Assembly: GCF_008728515.1 (NCBI RefSeq)
Contig: NC_044978.1
Span: 147,990,262 to 148,054,261 of the forward strand
DNA from: Papio anubis
Taxonomy: Eukaryota > Chordata > Mammalia > Primates > Cercopithecidae
DNA length: 64,000 nt
Direction: 5' to 3'
The notes beneath the pieces were generated by a model. It was given only the letters and a program-made list of their open reading frames with translations, ran no database searches and was not told the DNA's origin. Of this stretch, positions 44,079-55,904 are shown piece by piece. How positions within the stretch are numbered: position 1 is the first letter of the stretch; each line of letters opens with the position of its first letter. Made by a program: the position numbers and the translations under genes.

Positions 44079-44544
44079 AAAAGAATAAAATACACATCCA
44101 CTTATTATATTTAATTTATGCAAAACCTCTTTGGGTGCATAAAGAAGAAGCAGTTTTGGGGCAGTGGTCCTGGCTCTGAGTTCTTCTGTAGGGCTGGGAG
44201 GATGGTTTAAGGCACCCAGAGGCATTTTCACATGCAAAGCCTTAGGCAAGCACAAGCTTAGCTCCAAGGAAGGGCGTCTTCTGCCAAGACAAGACCCGGA
44301 AAGGGTGTAGGCCCCACCCAGTAGGCGATGCTTCAGGGCAGACTTCAGGCCTAGCAGGCAGCTGGGTCAGAATCTCCCTGTGCAGGGCAAACTGGTCAGG
44401 GGAGATTGCAGAAGGCCTGCAGAGACGTGCTTCAGAGCAGACAGTCCACACTGTCAGGGTGGAGACCCCTAAGGGTCTCAGGAGAGCAGGACAGGACCTG
44501 GGTGGGGTCAGATCACAGATGCAGATCTGTAGGCCCTGCAGCTA
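44079..44544. other. Unassigned sequence
   Basis: Nothing recognised. Confidence 0.4.
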
Positions 44545-44629
44545 ATAATAATATTTAACACGGATGAAGCAGTTAGTATGTGCCAGGCACAGTTCTCTAA
44601 GCATTTGATGTGCATCAAATAATTCAGTG
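44545..44629 (-). mobile_element. MIR fragment, antisense
   Basis: TTAGTATGTGCCAGGCACAG followed by TCTCTAAGCATTTGATGTGC is the 3' half of a reverse MIR. Confidence 0.75.
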
Positions 44630-44722
44630 GCTCTCAAACTTGAGTATGCATCAGAATCAAGGCTTGTTAAAACACAGATGGCTGGGCCACCTCCAGAGTT
44701 TTTGATTCAGTAGCTCGTGCAT
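44630..44722 (+). mobile_element. MER5A hAT-Charlie fragment
   Basis: TGGCTCTCAAACTTGAGTAT, CATCAGAATCAAGGCTTGTT and CCAGAGTTTTTGATTCAGTA are MER5A wording. It is truncated. Confidence 0.8.
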
Positions 44723-44849
44723 TCTCTCTCTCTTCTTTCTAAAGCCTGTCTATTACCATGTCTTGTTTGGGTCACTCCCCTGCCAGGACATCTTCCCTGC
44801 CTGTGCTAGTTCTGTTGTTTCTCCTCTGAACTCTTCTACCTCAAAGTGT

Positions 44850-45020
44850 ATCGATTAAGGGCATAACTAGATCTGGGTTTGAATCCTGGCTCTACCACTT
44901 ACCAGTTCTATGACCTCGAACAAGTGATTTTATTGTTCTGCGCCTCCACTTTCTCACATGAAAAATGGGAATTATACGACCTACTTCATAGAATTGTTAT
45001 AATGATTAAATGAGTATATA
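44850..45020 (+). mobile_element. MIR SINE, sense
   Basis: CTGGGTTTGAATCCTGGCTC, TACCACTTACCAGTTCTATG and GAATTGTTATAATGATTAAA follow the MIR order. Confidence 0.9.
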
Positions 45021-45105
45021 TATGGTATAAAAATAGCATAAGATGTTTTATATATATGTATATATAACATTTATATATGTATAATATATACATGCATGTA
45101 ATTTG
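45013..45105. repeat. (TA)-rich low-complexity tract
   Basis: Alternating TATATA words with TATGTATA interruptions follow the MIR. Confidence 0.9.
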
Positions 45106-45221
45106 TAGAACAGTGTAAGAAGTTAAATTTTACTTCTAATTTAGTTGTGATGTTATTTCCTTATCCTTTGTGAAAATTAGAACTATAATAGTTAATACTT
45201 ATTGAAGTGTCTTTACTATTG

Positions 45222-45525
45222 TGTGTTTTGTTTTGTTTTGTTTTGAGAAGAAATCTTGTTCTGTGGCCCAGGCTGGAGTGCAGTGGTGTGATCTCGGCTC
45301 ACTGCAACCTGTGCTTCCCGGGTTCAAGCGATTCTCCTGCCTCAGCCTCCCTAGTAGCTGGGATTACAGGCACCCTCCACCACACCCAGCTAATTTTTGT
45401 ATTTTTAGTAGAGATGGGGTTTCTCCACGATGGCCAGGCTGGTCTCGAACTCCTGACCTCAGGTGATCCACCTACCTTGGCCTCCCAAAGTGCTGGGGTT
45501 ACAGGCGTAAGCCACCGTGCCTGGC
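45222..45525 (-). mobile_element. Alu, antisense, with perfect target duplication
   Basis: It has a (TTTTG)n tail, then a full antisense Alu. GTGTCTTTACTATT flanks it on both sides (45207-45220 and 45526-45539). Confidence 0.97.
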
Positions 45526-45539
45526 CGTGTCTTTACTAT

Positions 45540-47964
45540 TAAATCCTATAGTGATGGGATCTGAGAAGGAATCCAGGGTAAGAAGTGAGGGAAAGGATGC
45601 TGGAGAAGGGGGTGGAGCTGCTAACCCAGACAGAAAGGCCTTGGTCATTCATTGGTTGAAGGAATGCCGATCATGTCTGCTCTGCCAATGAGCAGCTCAT
45701 CAGAGGCTTCTTTCAGAAAAGACAGGGAGCAGATCTTGGAGAGACCTTAAAAATGAAGAGATGGAAAGTCCTCTGGCAGACAGAGGGGATGATGTATTGC
45801 AATCAGATTCTGGAACATAGATGTCAGTCAAAACAAGCCTGTGCTGCCACGTGAATGACCAAACCAAGATTCCGGCTTAGAAGAATATGGGGGAAAAGCT
45901 ACCTCCCTCTGAAGAGTAGAAATTAGATTAATAACCATCTTAGGCCAGGACATTTGTTCTGGCAAATCCAATAGACAAGAGAAAAACAAGTCGTGGACTT
46001 GTCATGGACCAGGTCAATGCCTAGAGTTAATTTAGCATCATAGGGCCCACAAAGTGTGATGGGTCATGGAGGCTGCCGCGTGGTCACTAAACACTAGCCT
46101 GGAGCTCAATAGGAAAGATTTCTTGGGGACAAGATAGGGTGATGTTTTTTCATCCCAAGGATCAAGCATCATGACAGGAAGGGTGTTACAGGCAGGACCA
46201 GTTACATAATTTGTAGGATCCAGTGCAAAATAAAAATGCAGGACCTCTTGTTCAAAGAGCAGGATGAAAGATGTGTTAAACGTATTAAAATATAAGACCT
46301 TTTTCTTTCAAGGTCTCTCTGTCAGCCTGTCATAATGTTTTTGTTTGTTTGTTTTTTGTCATTTAACGTTGTGTTGTGCACAGGGACACTTTTATTAGGG
46401 CAGTTACCGACTGTCAGTTATCTGTCCCCTGACTTGGAACACATGTACACTTGGCCCACCTGTTCCCAGGTTCTCCCTCCCAGCCACCACCAGACTAACA
46501 CATCATCCCTGGCTGGGAACAAGCAGGTCGAAGCAGACATCTCCGCTTCCCACAGATCTGCCAACTCCGCCACGGCGGACAGGCTGATCCTCAAGGGTAC
46601 TGCAACCTCCACATGAGATGTATGGTAGGAACGTGGATCAGGGCTAGGTGAGAGGCTCAGCCTGCAGAATCACCTGCCAAACGCATGTATTGTAGTGCTG
46701 CCAACCTGGGGCAGGGATGGCTGCTGCAATGCTCAGCCCCAAGACTTCGCAGGACACACATGCAGACCTCCAACCATTCCCACATCAATGCCCAGACTCC
46801 TGCTGGGCCAGAGGACAACAGTGGTCTCTGAGTGGCTGCAGCCATGGGGAGGCCAGATTCAGCTGTTGCTCTTCTGGTCTAGGTGGGACCCAGGGTACCA
46901 GAGGAAGAAGTAGGTGGCTGGGTACCCATCTCTGGGAGTCGGTGGGGCATTGGGAAGCTGGATGGTTTGTGAACAAATCCTCTGAGCCACCCTCTTTCTC
47001 GTATTCTTCATTGTCCCATGAAACTTAAGTTGCAAAATACAAATTCAAAGATAACATTTTTAAGAATTTTAATATAGTGACTGTAGAGCATTAAACCCCA
47101 AGCTCCAGGCCCTTCTGAGCATGGGCTCTCTGCAACTGCACTGGTCAAATGCCCATGAAGCTGGCCCTGGTTGCAAACGAGGGTACTTAGCTCAGGGTCG
47201 GAGAAGAGAGTTTAGGGTGAGCAGGGGGACCAGGGAGTAGTTCTGAGATAGACTTGGTCTCTCACCGGATAGGAAAGATGTATCAAGTCACATCTACTTT
47301 GGAGGAAAAAAAAACTGAATATTTTACCTTAGCATCCACCCCAGATAGGCAGGGTAAAGGGACAAAATTTGAGAGTTTATCTTGCAAGCTGTTCTATTAA
47401 TCTCCGTTCAGGTAAGTATGGCTTAGCAGCATATATACTCAGTGAGCTGATCAACATTTAGTCTCCTGGGAAACTGCTGTTTTTTTGTTTCCTTTCTTAG
47501 TTTGATTAGTAAAAGTTTCTTCAGAGGATTGCCAATCTTGATTTGACCGGACAAAAAGGACAAGGATTTTTTTTCCACATTTAGCTGGGTATACAGGGCC
47601 TCAGTGTCTCTCTGGAGGCCACGTGCAGGGGAAGACGGACACTGAATCACACCTAGCACTGGGAAATCAGAGGGGCTGGATGGATAGTGTGGGAACCCCA
47701 GAGGCTATGAGTGCTGCTCTGTCTGGCCTGGACAGCTTGCTCCCACTGGCATATAATTATACATGAGAGGCAACAATCATGGAAGAAGAACGGTTTTCAA
47801 CATTTCCAAACAGATCACACACGGGTGAGCATTTTCCTTCCCAGAAGTCATCTTGAGGCTTGTGCACACAACTCCGATATCCTGAAGTTCAGTTTGGTAG
47901 AGGAGAAAGCTTATGGACTTTTAAGGGAGTCAGACCTAGGGTAGAATCGTGGTTTTGATGTGTT
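45540..47964. other. Mostly unassigned, with pieces of an unnamed repeat
   Basis: 46195-46290 (GTAGGATCCAGTGCAAAATA) and 47035-47165 (GCATTAAACCCCAAGCTCCA, CAAATGCCCATGAAGCTGGC) read as two parts of one interspersed repeat. The 93- and 103-codon plus frames between them (46335-46616 and 46717-47028) have no recognised domain. Confidence 0.4.
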
Positions 47965-48048
47965 TATAATCCCTCCCTCCTTCCCTTGCTTCCTTCCTCC
48001 TTCTCCTTTTTGCTCCCTCCCTTTCTCCCTCTCTCCTCCCTCCATTCA
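47965..48048. repeat. Polypyrimidine (CCTT)n low-complexity tract
   Basis: Almost only C and T on the plus strand. Confidence 0.93.
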
Positions 48049-48245
48049 TTCAACAAATAGTTAGTGAATTTCTACTTCATACTAGTCTGTGCTAAGCGCT
48101 GTGAGACAGTGGTGAACAAGGCAGGCACACAATCCCTTCTCTGATGGAGCCTACCCCGGAGAAGGCATTGAACAATTATTATGCAGAGGACGTGTAGAAT
48201 GACAGGCAACTAATGGGCACTATAAAAGGATGTTGTGAGGGGATT
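48040..48245 (-). mobile_element. L2 LINE tail, antisense
   Basis: CATTCATTCAACAAATAGTT, CAGTGGTGAACAAGGCAGGC and GATGGAGCCTACCCCGGAGA are the reverse L2 3' order. Confidence 0.85.
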
Positions 48246-48429
48246 CAACTAGATGGAGGCATCACGGACAAGGTCCTCATCTCTTCATTGACCTCTACCC
48301 TAAATTGTGAGAATTAAGATAATGTAACCTCTCTACCACCATGCCTGGTCCCCGATGACATGTGAGTATTCAAATCAGCTTTGGGATCCTTACCGGGGAA
48401 CTGTCACCAGAGTCCGTTTCAAGCTTCAC

Positions 48430-48625
48430 TGATGGTCATTTCTTTATTATCCTCCATTATCTCTTTTTGTACTAATTATCTTTGCGCCTTGCTGCCCCTC
48501 TAAGATTGGGATTCCCTGGAGGGCAGAAACAGGTAGTTACCCTCTTTGAGTCTCCAGAGTGCCTATAACAGTGCCCAGCACATAGTAGCTGCTCAGTAAA
48601 TGTTGCTGGATCAAAATGAATTGAA
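48430..48625 (+). mobile_element. L2 LINE 3' end, sense
   Basis: TGGAGGGCAGAAACAGGTAG, AACAGTGCCCAGCACATAGT and CTCAGTAAATGTTGCTGGAT are the conserved L2 3' end. It lies back to back with the antisense L2. Confidence 0.85.
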
Positions 48626-49170
48626 TAAAAACGAGAAAGAATCCCAGAGAAAGGGAACCAAAAAGACAACATTTTATAGGGAGACACTGGAACCAATTCT
48701 GCCATTCTGACATTTTCTTTATAATCTCTTGGGAGAATAAAAACTAACACATAGCACATTCCTTGTCTCATCTTTTCCTCTGCTATCAGGCAGACAGAAT
48801 TAATGAAAGAAAGAATATTTAGTTAGGGTTTTACTCCAAGGGCTTCTTCTTAATTGTGTGGTGAGGCATTAATTAAAAATCTAATTAATCATAATAAGCT
48901 GTTGCTCTTGCACTCACAAGTAAGGTGCAGGTTTTCTGCGAAAACGAAGCTACAGGAGCTCTGAGCTGTGTGCAAAAATATATCTAAATAGATGGTGAAT
49001 CTCTGAGCAGAAAATCCTTCTGGTGGGCCAGTTGGGATTATCTCTTCCAGGCTCATATACAGAGATGGGCTTGTCATGGAGTGAATGAAGCTGAAACTTT
49101 GGGCCCCTCACTTATGTAAGTCTTTCCAAGGCTGCAGTAGGGGTCCTCCAGGCATATTTGATCATATATG
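48626..49170. other. Unassigned, TAATTA-containing sequence
   Basis: The stretch 48868-48895 contains repeated ATTAAT/TAATTA words of the kind bound by homeodomain factors. No gene was seen. Confidence 0.35.
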
Positions 49171-49560
49171 TATGATATGGTTTGGCTCTGTGTCCCCACC
49201 CAAATTTCATCTTGAACTGGAATCCCCACATGTTGAGGGAGGGACCTGTAATCTCCATGTGTAGAGGGAGGGAGGTGATTGACTCATGGGGGTGATTCTC
49301 CCATGCTGTTCTCATGGAAGTGAGTGAGTTCTCACAAGATCTGATGGTTTTATAAGCATCTGGCATATCCTGTGCTTGCACTTTTCTCGCCTGCCACCAA
49401 GTAGAGAAGGTCCTTGTTTCCCCTTTGCCTTCTGCCATGATTGTAAGTTTCCTGAGGCCTCCCCAGCCATGTGGAACTGTGAGTTAATTAAAACTCTTTC
49501 CTTTATAAATTACCCAGTCTTGGGCAGTATCTTGATAGCAGTGTGAGAATGAACTAATAC
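49171..49560 (+). mobile_element. MST-type MaLR solo LTR
   Basis: The start TGATATGGTTTGGCTCTGTG, TGATTGACTCATGGGGGTGA, AGATCTGATGGTTTTATAAG, and the polyadenylation region GTGAGTTAATTAAAACTCTT give a complete LTR in order, with no internal region. A 29-bp tandem duplication lies at 49221-49278. Confidence 0.92.
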
Positions 49561-52500
49561 TACATATATAGTATTAGTATTTGTAAGATATTTTTACACA
49601 ATAAAACTTGGATTTCCCCTGCTAACGTGTCTCCTAGGAAAAGTATAGAGTAGAAGATGGAGCCGAGGAGGGGTGATGTTAATAAGGAGGACAATCTCAA
49701 TAATGATAATGTAGGTGTGACTGGATGGAGAGGAAACGGAAAGAGGAGCTGCACACGGCCAAGAGAACGTGTTGGAAAATTGTTTTGGATCAAAATAGAT
49801 GATCCAAAAAGTCCTGGTGAAAGTGTCTGAAAGTCAATTTCTCCAGATCAGAAGGCACATACTAACCTCAGGGGCAGAGTGGAGTTCATGGAGAGGCTTC
49901 AGGGCTCCATGAGCATCCTGAAATTGTTTGCAAGTTGTTTGGATATATGCATTTTTTATTCTGGGAAGAGAAATTGTGCTCACAAAGTTGGGAAGCTGTG
50001 AAATGAGCATGAGAAAGAATGGATTCTGTAAGATTTTAGTATTTAGGGAAAAAACATATAACATATAATGGTGAGAGGGAGTAGAATTTATAAGCAAAAA
50101 TAGTATGTGACATAATTTGGTTGTCTCTTCACTAGTTCTTGTTTGAGTCCATGTCTTGGGGGCAGGTGCAGTGAGACAGGCCGGCAGCAACCTGCCACTT
50201 GGTGGGCGGCATGGTGTCGGGGAGAGGGGTTGCTCCTTCAACCTGTGGATCAGGAAGAAAGAAACTTAGAGAAGCCTCTTAGGCTGCCTCCATGTGAGGG
50301 TCAGCAGGCTCATCTGCGTCCAATCCAGCTCACAGGTAGGAGGCCAGAGAAGTACAAGGGACAAAGAGAAAGGCGTTCCCTGGGTATCTTTTGTGGTCTA
50401 AATTATTTGGAGATTCCAAGATTGAGGATCCTGGCCAAATCTCCTGCATATCGCGATTTCTTCCTGTGCATCAAGGCTAGAACCAGGGATTGAAAGAATG
50501 GACTGGAAGAAAGATTTTTTAAAAAAATTCTTAGTAACAAGGTAATATCTGTTGCCTAGAGATTCATTTTAACTAGAGGTTGAAAATAGCAGGACTGGTT
50601 CCCAAAGAGGAAAGAACTCTGCTTCTTCCACAGCCAAGAAAGGGGATAGGGTCCTTACCAGCCCTATCAGGACCAGGAGGATTGATCTTAGACACAGAGC
50701 AAAGTTAGAACCAGTCTAGGAACCATGGCCAAGCTGAAGCCACAAGGTCAAGGTCAGACTGAAAAGTGGGCTGGCAAGAAGGATCCTTGGACTCCAAGGA
50801 AGGAGCCAGGGAGTTCATCATTCATGAGGTCAGGGAGTGGCATTGGATCAGAACCCAAATCTGTAGCCAGAAACCAGGTGCCTGCCTGTAGTTTCCACCT
50901 ACACACCCAACTGAGCCAGGTGCAGCCACTTCCCTGCCTGCACCTGCACAGCCTGGGCTGGCGGGGCTCAGAGTCTGGTCCCACCCCACTTCGAATCAAG
51001 CAGGAGCTTCCTGCCCATGGGCAAACATGTGGCTCAGAATCAATTTCTCCTTGCTATTCTTCCCGTGTCTGTGCCTGGCCAGCATGGCCATCTCTTGGAC
51101 CACCTGCTTCTCATACTCCTGACCCCAAACCAGTCCAGGCCCTCACATTTTGTCTTGACTTCTCCAGTGCCAGCCTCTTGCACTCTCCCTATAACCTGGC
51201 AGTCCCATCCCCACATCAGGAAACATGGCCAGTCTCCAACACTGAAGGAAGAGAATGGGAACAAGGCCAAGACTCAGGCAATGTTAGAAAAAGAAGCTAC
51301 CCCTTCGTTCATTCCGTAGTAGTGTCGATACCATGTTAATTCAAAACCCGAGAAGCCAAAGAGGTGGAGGAGCCTATCAGAAGTACACATTTTGCCACTC
51401 TTAGCCCCTGAGCAAAGAGCAAGGGACAGCCAAAAAAAAATCTCTCTGGTGTTCTGAGACGTCAGCCTATTTACCCAGATCGTGTGTACACTTCTGAAGA
51501 AAGAGTTATACATAAAGAGAGTCTATTCTCTTTCTTCAGCACGGGAAGTATGTGCTCAATCTGGGCAAGGGTTAACCACTTCAGGAGATTATATCAAGCT
51601 TGGGTTTAACTTTTAAACAAGATGCTAGAGGGCATGTTTTAACTGTCATGTTGCTTTGTGAATTTAGAGTTTGGGTGTGGAAGATCTGCCTCTCTGCTTT
51701 ATAATCTACACAGGTGTGCAGAGGACTTCAAAGCCTCGTTCTAGAGGGAGGTTATTGAGAATTACCTCTGGGGAAGAAAGAAAGAAATCCCACGGAACAG
51801 ATGCCGAGAGAAGCAAACTAAACTCTCCTTGAGCGGTTGCCTTTGCATTCATTTTAAAATTTCAAAATCTTTTTCTTGAGATCTTATTGCTCAAGAATGG
51901 GGACTTTCCCATTCCACAGTATGATTTCACCTTCAAAAAACCTCTATTCTTTTCTGAAAGTGATTCTAACAGAAAGTTGACCCAGGGAAATTTTAGCAGC
52001 ATGTAATGCTATTGGGTAGAACCCATTTTCGCTCTGTCTTCCAGCATAGCACACTACACATTCTCAGACATTGCTTCTTGAGAGTGTCCTAACCATCAAC
52101 TATCATTTCGTAATGGAGAAGGTAAAATGCGATCACTTTAGCATTGGTTTCTCTTCTATAATAGCAATGAAATAAGTGAGCATAGTATTCCTTTTAATGA
52201 AATGACGGTGCTGCCTAATTGACTAATATTCCGCAGGGCGTACGGTTGTGTTTTTCAACAGTGATATTGGGGTTGATTGTTGTTAGCATGTGGGAAAAAA
52301 ATTCCTCCTTTCAAATGTCAATATTTGAGTCCTACTAAAAGCTGAGGGGCATGTATGCATTTAGTCAAAAGCATATTTTACTTCTTGGTATTTTCAATGA
52401 TTTGTGGCCAATGAATCATGAAAATGAAATCTTAAAACCCCAAGAAACCACCAGAAACCAAGCTAGGCATTTAGCATATTTCACGGTAATTATTTCTACC

Positions 52501-53139
52501 CCACTCCATGTTGAAAATGTTTGTTTTCCCCGATTTGTTTGCTTTTTCATTTATTGGCATTTTGAGAACTTCCAGATTAAATTGCCTGTTCCTCTGAGGA
52601 TAGGATAACTGAACCTAGAGCTTGGAAAGTCCTGTTTAGTTCAGTCAATCCCACTCTTCCTTGGAGAACAGGAAAGAGAGTAATACTTCTCATTTTACAG
52701 AGGTTTTTTCACTGTTTTGTTTTGTTTTTTTTTCTACGAAAGGCTATTTCCACTATATTGGTTCATCATTGTAATACGTAGTACTTTAAACAATTACAAC
52801 TTGTAACTCCGATTTCTTGTTAAAGCATCCACCAAGTTTAGTCATTTATTTTCTGGGCAATTGAATTGATTTAATCATGTGTCATGTTACCTTCTAGCTT
52901 GCTATGTAGCCAAGCTATAGATATCTGCCTTATTCTTTTCCCCCATTTCATCTTAGCAGTTTTCCCTATTCTTGCTAGTTATTCCTAATGCCGTTTAATT
53001 GGGGGGACTTATTTCCTTTGTTTTGCATAGTTTCTCATGGCAGAGATGCTTTATCAATTGTCCTGTGTCCATTTTCCACTTGTCCCTAGTAACAGAACCC
53101 ACTGCCAGTTTTAGCAAAATACATTGTTCCACTGTCCTC
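49561..53139. other. Longest repeat-poor interval in the window
   Basis: No Alu, L1 or MIR was recognised over about 3.5 kb. It holds the 204-codon frame at 50725-51339 and a GC-richer stretch at 50140-50340 that ends with a donor-like CACAG/GTAGGA. Neither amounts to a supported gene. Unique sequence of this length is where a regulatory element or an unlinked exon would most likely be. Confidence 0.4.
50725..51339 (+). other. 204-codon open frame, probably not a gene
   Basis: The ATG is in good initiation context (AACCATGG). The product is rich in Ser, Pro, Gly and Gln, with no signal peptide, membrane span, zinc finger or repeat. A second plus frame (51017-51319) and minus frames (50754-50999, 51040-51270) overlap it, which is what GC-rich non-coding DNA gives by chance. 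It shares no sequence with the repeats recognised here. No polyadenylation signal or splice sites tie it to a transcript. A lineage-specific small protein cannot be excluded. Confidence 0.12.
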
Positions 53140-53560
53140 CTAACTTCCAAAGTAGAATTGACACCCCCTAGTCTCCCTTGCAGCTGGCGATGACCATGTG
53201 ACTAAGCTCTCACTAATGGAAGGTGAGCAGAAGGGACAAGTGATGGGCACAGCTTGTGTTCACTGCCATAAAAGAACGTCATTCCACTTCCTCTCCTTCT
53301 TTCTCCCTATAGGGTAGGCTGGAACTTGGATGTGGCGTTGTCAGACCACATGTCACTGTACAGACAACAATATCCTACAAGACAGAAAAGCTTGAAAGTA
53401 AAAGAAACTTTGTTGTTTGAATACACCACACGTCTGTCCTGGACCACCTGCCTATTGCTGAACTGTTACATGAGAGAAAAAGATATTTCTCTCTTATTTG
53501 AACAATTGCATTTTAAAGTATTTTTGTTATGGCAGCATAACTGATACCCTAACCCTGACA
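53140..53560 (+). mobile_element. Unclassified interspersed repeat
   Basis: CTCCCTTGCAGCTGGCGATG, GACCATGTGACTAAGCTCTC and AACTGTTACATGAGAGAAAA belong to the same unnamed family as 14921-15362 (opposite orientation) and 55470-55790. Confidence 0.5.
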
Positions 53561-53984
53561 AATACATTTCTTAAGCAAAAGGAGGAATGCTACTATTGTA
53601 CTCTATGCTGGTCCAGTCTTACTTGGGGAATAGTATTCTTATCTGTGAATCACATTTCAGGAGGCATAAAGACAAAGTAGAGGTGTTCAGATAAGAGCGA
53701 CATGATTGGTAAGAAATTCAAAGTTGAAGAAACTGGAAGAGCAGATTTAGAGTGAGTAGGAGTGCCACTTTCAAATGTTTGAAGGACTGGCGTGTGGAAG
53801 AATGATTCACTTTGTTCTGTGTAGTTTCAGTGGATAGGAGTATGGTTCAATGGGAAAACTGATTTCGCTGAAGACGAAGATTTCTGGCTGTCAGGTCTGC
53901 ATAGACATTGGAGGCACTGAGTCCTCTGCTCATGGAGATGCTTTTAACAGAGCCTGAATAATCAGTTGGCTGGATTTGTAACAA
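53561..53984. other. Unassigned sequence
   Basis: Nothing recognised. Confidence 0.4.
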
Positions 53985-54055
53985 CTGTGTGTCATGCAGG
54001 TATATTACATAAATTGCCTCAAATTCTTAGAACAATGCTGATAATTATATATATA

Positions 54056-55130
54056 TATTATTATTATTATACTTTAAGTTCTAGGGTACATATGCACAAC
54101 GTGCAGGTTTGTTACATATGTATACATGTGCCATGTTGGTGTGCTGCACCCATTAAGTCTCCATTTACATTAGTTATATTTCCTAATGCTATCCCTCTCC
54201 CCTCGCCCCTCCCCACAATAAGCCCCGGTGTGTGATGTTCCCCTTCCTGAGTCTAAGTGATCTCATTGTTCAATTCCCACCTATGAGTGAGAACATGCAG
54301 TGTTTGGTTTTCTGTTCTTGCAATAGTTTGCTAAGAATGATGGTTTCCAGCTGCATCCATGTCCCTTACAAAGGACACAAACTCATCCTTTTCTATGGCT
54401 GCATAGTATTCCATGGTGTATATGTGCCACATTTTCTTAATCCAGTCTGTCACTGATGGACATTTGGGTTGATTCCAGGTCTTTGCTATTGTGAATAGTG
54501 CTGCAATAAACATACATGTGCATGTGTCTTTATAGCAGCATGATTTATAATCCTTTGGGTATACACCCAGTAATGGGATGGCTGGGTCAAATGGTATTTC
54601 CAGTTTTAGATCCTTGAGGGATCTCCACACTGTTTTCCACAATGGTTGAACTAGTTTACAGTCCCACCAATAGTGTAAAAGTGTTCCTATTTCTCCACAT
54701 CCTCTCCAGCACCTGTTGTTTCCTGATTTTTTAATGATTGCCATTCTAACTGGTATGAGATGGTATCTCATTGTGGTTTTGATTTGCATTTCTCTGGTGG
54801 CCCATGATGATAAGTATTTTTTCATGTGTCTGTTGCTGCATAAATGTCTTCTTTTGAGAAGTGTCTGTTCATATCCTTTGCCCACTTTTTGATGGGGTTG
54901 TTTGTTTTTTTCTTGTAAATTTGTTTGAGTTCTTTGTAGGTTCTGGATATTAGCCCTTTGTCAGATGAGTAGATTGCAAAAATTTTCTCCCATTCTGTAG
55001 GTTACCTGTTCACTCTGATGGTAGTTTCTTTTGCTGTGCAGAAGCTCTTTAGTTTAATTAGATCCCATTTGTCAATTTTGGCTTTTGTTGCTGTTGTTTT
55101 TGGTGTTTTAGACATGAAGTCCTTGCCCAA
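54056..55130 (-). mobile_element. L1PA-type LINE, 5'-truncated, antisense
   Basis: The plus strand reads as the complement of the L1 3'UTR (TATTATACTTTAAGTTCTAG) and the C-terminal third of ORF2. It is about 1.07 kb and among the least diverged L1s here. ATAATTATATAT on both sides is the likely target duplication. Confidence 0.95.
54331..54885 (-). pseudogene. L1 ORF2p C-terminal fragment
   Basis: This 184-codon frame is the C-terminal part of the L1 reverse transcriptase/endonuclease protein. It keeps the cysteine-rich segment (CWRGCGEIGTLLHYWWDC, spacing C-x3-C-x7-H-x4-C) at about residues 59-76. The endonuclease and reverse transcriptase domains are absent because the L1 copy is 5'-truncated, so it has no activity of its own. 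Its methionine is internal to ORF2 and not a true start. Confidence 0.9.
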
Positions 55131-55469
55131 TAATTATATATTTTAATTTCCATTTGATAGAAAGGAAATATTAATCTTAGACCAGTTAAAACTTCTCCAG
55201 GATCACAGACCCAGTTAGTAGCAGGGCCCATGTTCTTTCTACTGACCACTGGTAAAGCTGATTTACAAAATGGCCTGAAAATTTCTCCCAAATCCGAATT
55301 TGATGAGTCCCCTAGAAAATTGTCTTCCCTAAATCTTTCCTTGAATTCTGAAGTATCTGAGCCAGCGACGTTTCCTGAAAGTGGTGTGCATAATCTCCCA
55401 AATTTTAACCAGCTTACTTTGGGCCCTCTTTTATGTGTCAGAGATTGCTAACTGGTCACCAATCCATTT

Positions 55470-55790
55470 TCTCTTCCTTCTTGGCACATCATGAGAATAC
55501 ATTTTCTAGCTTCCCTTGAAGTGAAATGTGAGCAAAAATGATGCCAGCCACTCCCCGACCTGGCCCATAGAAACCTCCCATATTATTTCTTCTGCTGCTG
55601 CTGGATATTGACACAGGGGATGACTTTGAAAGCTGAGTGTTGAAGATAGCAGAACCTGTCTTTCAGCCTGGGTCCCTGAACAACATGTTGAACAGATCCT
55701 GTGGTAATCTGGAACTGCCCTGGACTGTATAAGTGAGTGAGATATAAACTCTTACTATGCTTGAGCTATTTTACATGTAACAGCAATTAG
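55470..55790 (+). mobile_element. Unclassified interspersed repeat
   Basis: TTCTAGCTTCCCTTGAAGTG, GCCTGGGTCCCTGAACAACA and GGACTGTATAAGTGAGTGAG match the order of the family at 53140-53560. Confidence 0.5.
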
Positions 55791-55904
55791 CTTTCCTTAC
55801 TTAATGCTCTGTATCCCCTGCTACTAAATAGCAAGAATTATAACTCTAGATCATAGGACTATGTGAATAGTCATTATATTTGTCAACAACTCTAACAGGC
55901 TGAA

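Larger units (their letters stand above)
53985..55250 (-). mobile_element. MIR SINE, antisense, split by a young L1
   Basis: The left part (AAATTGCCTCAAATTCTTAG) and the right part (AATTTCCATTTGATAGAAAG to GACCCAGTTAGTAGCAGGGC) form one degraded reverse MIR on both sides of the L1 at 54056-55130. Confidence 0.65.

Noticed and set aside
45207..45542. 111-codon plus-strand frame
   Set aside because: It is a translation of an antisense Alu, as are the frames at 3077-3331, 11342-11626, 41617-41868, 57289-57492 and 58784-59143.
50143..50340. Possible exon ending in a donor-like site
   Set aside because: A single GT-type donor match in GC-richer DNA without a matching acceptor or protein similarity is too weak.
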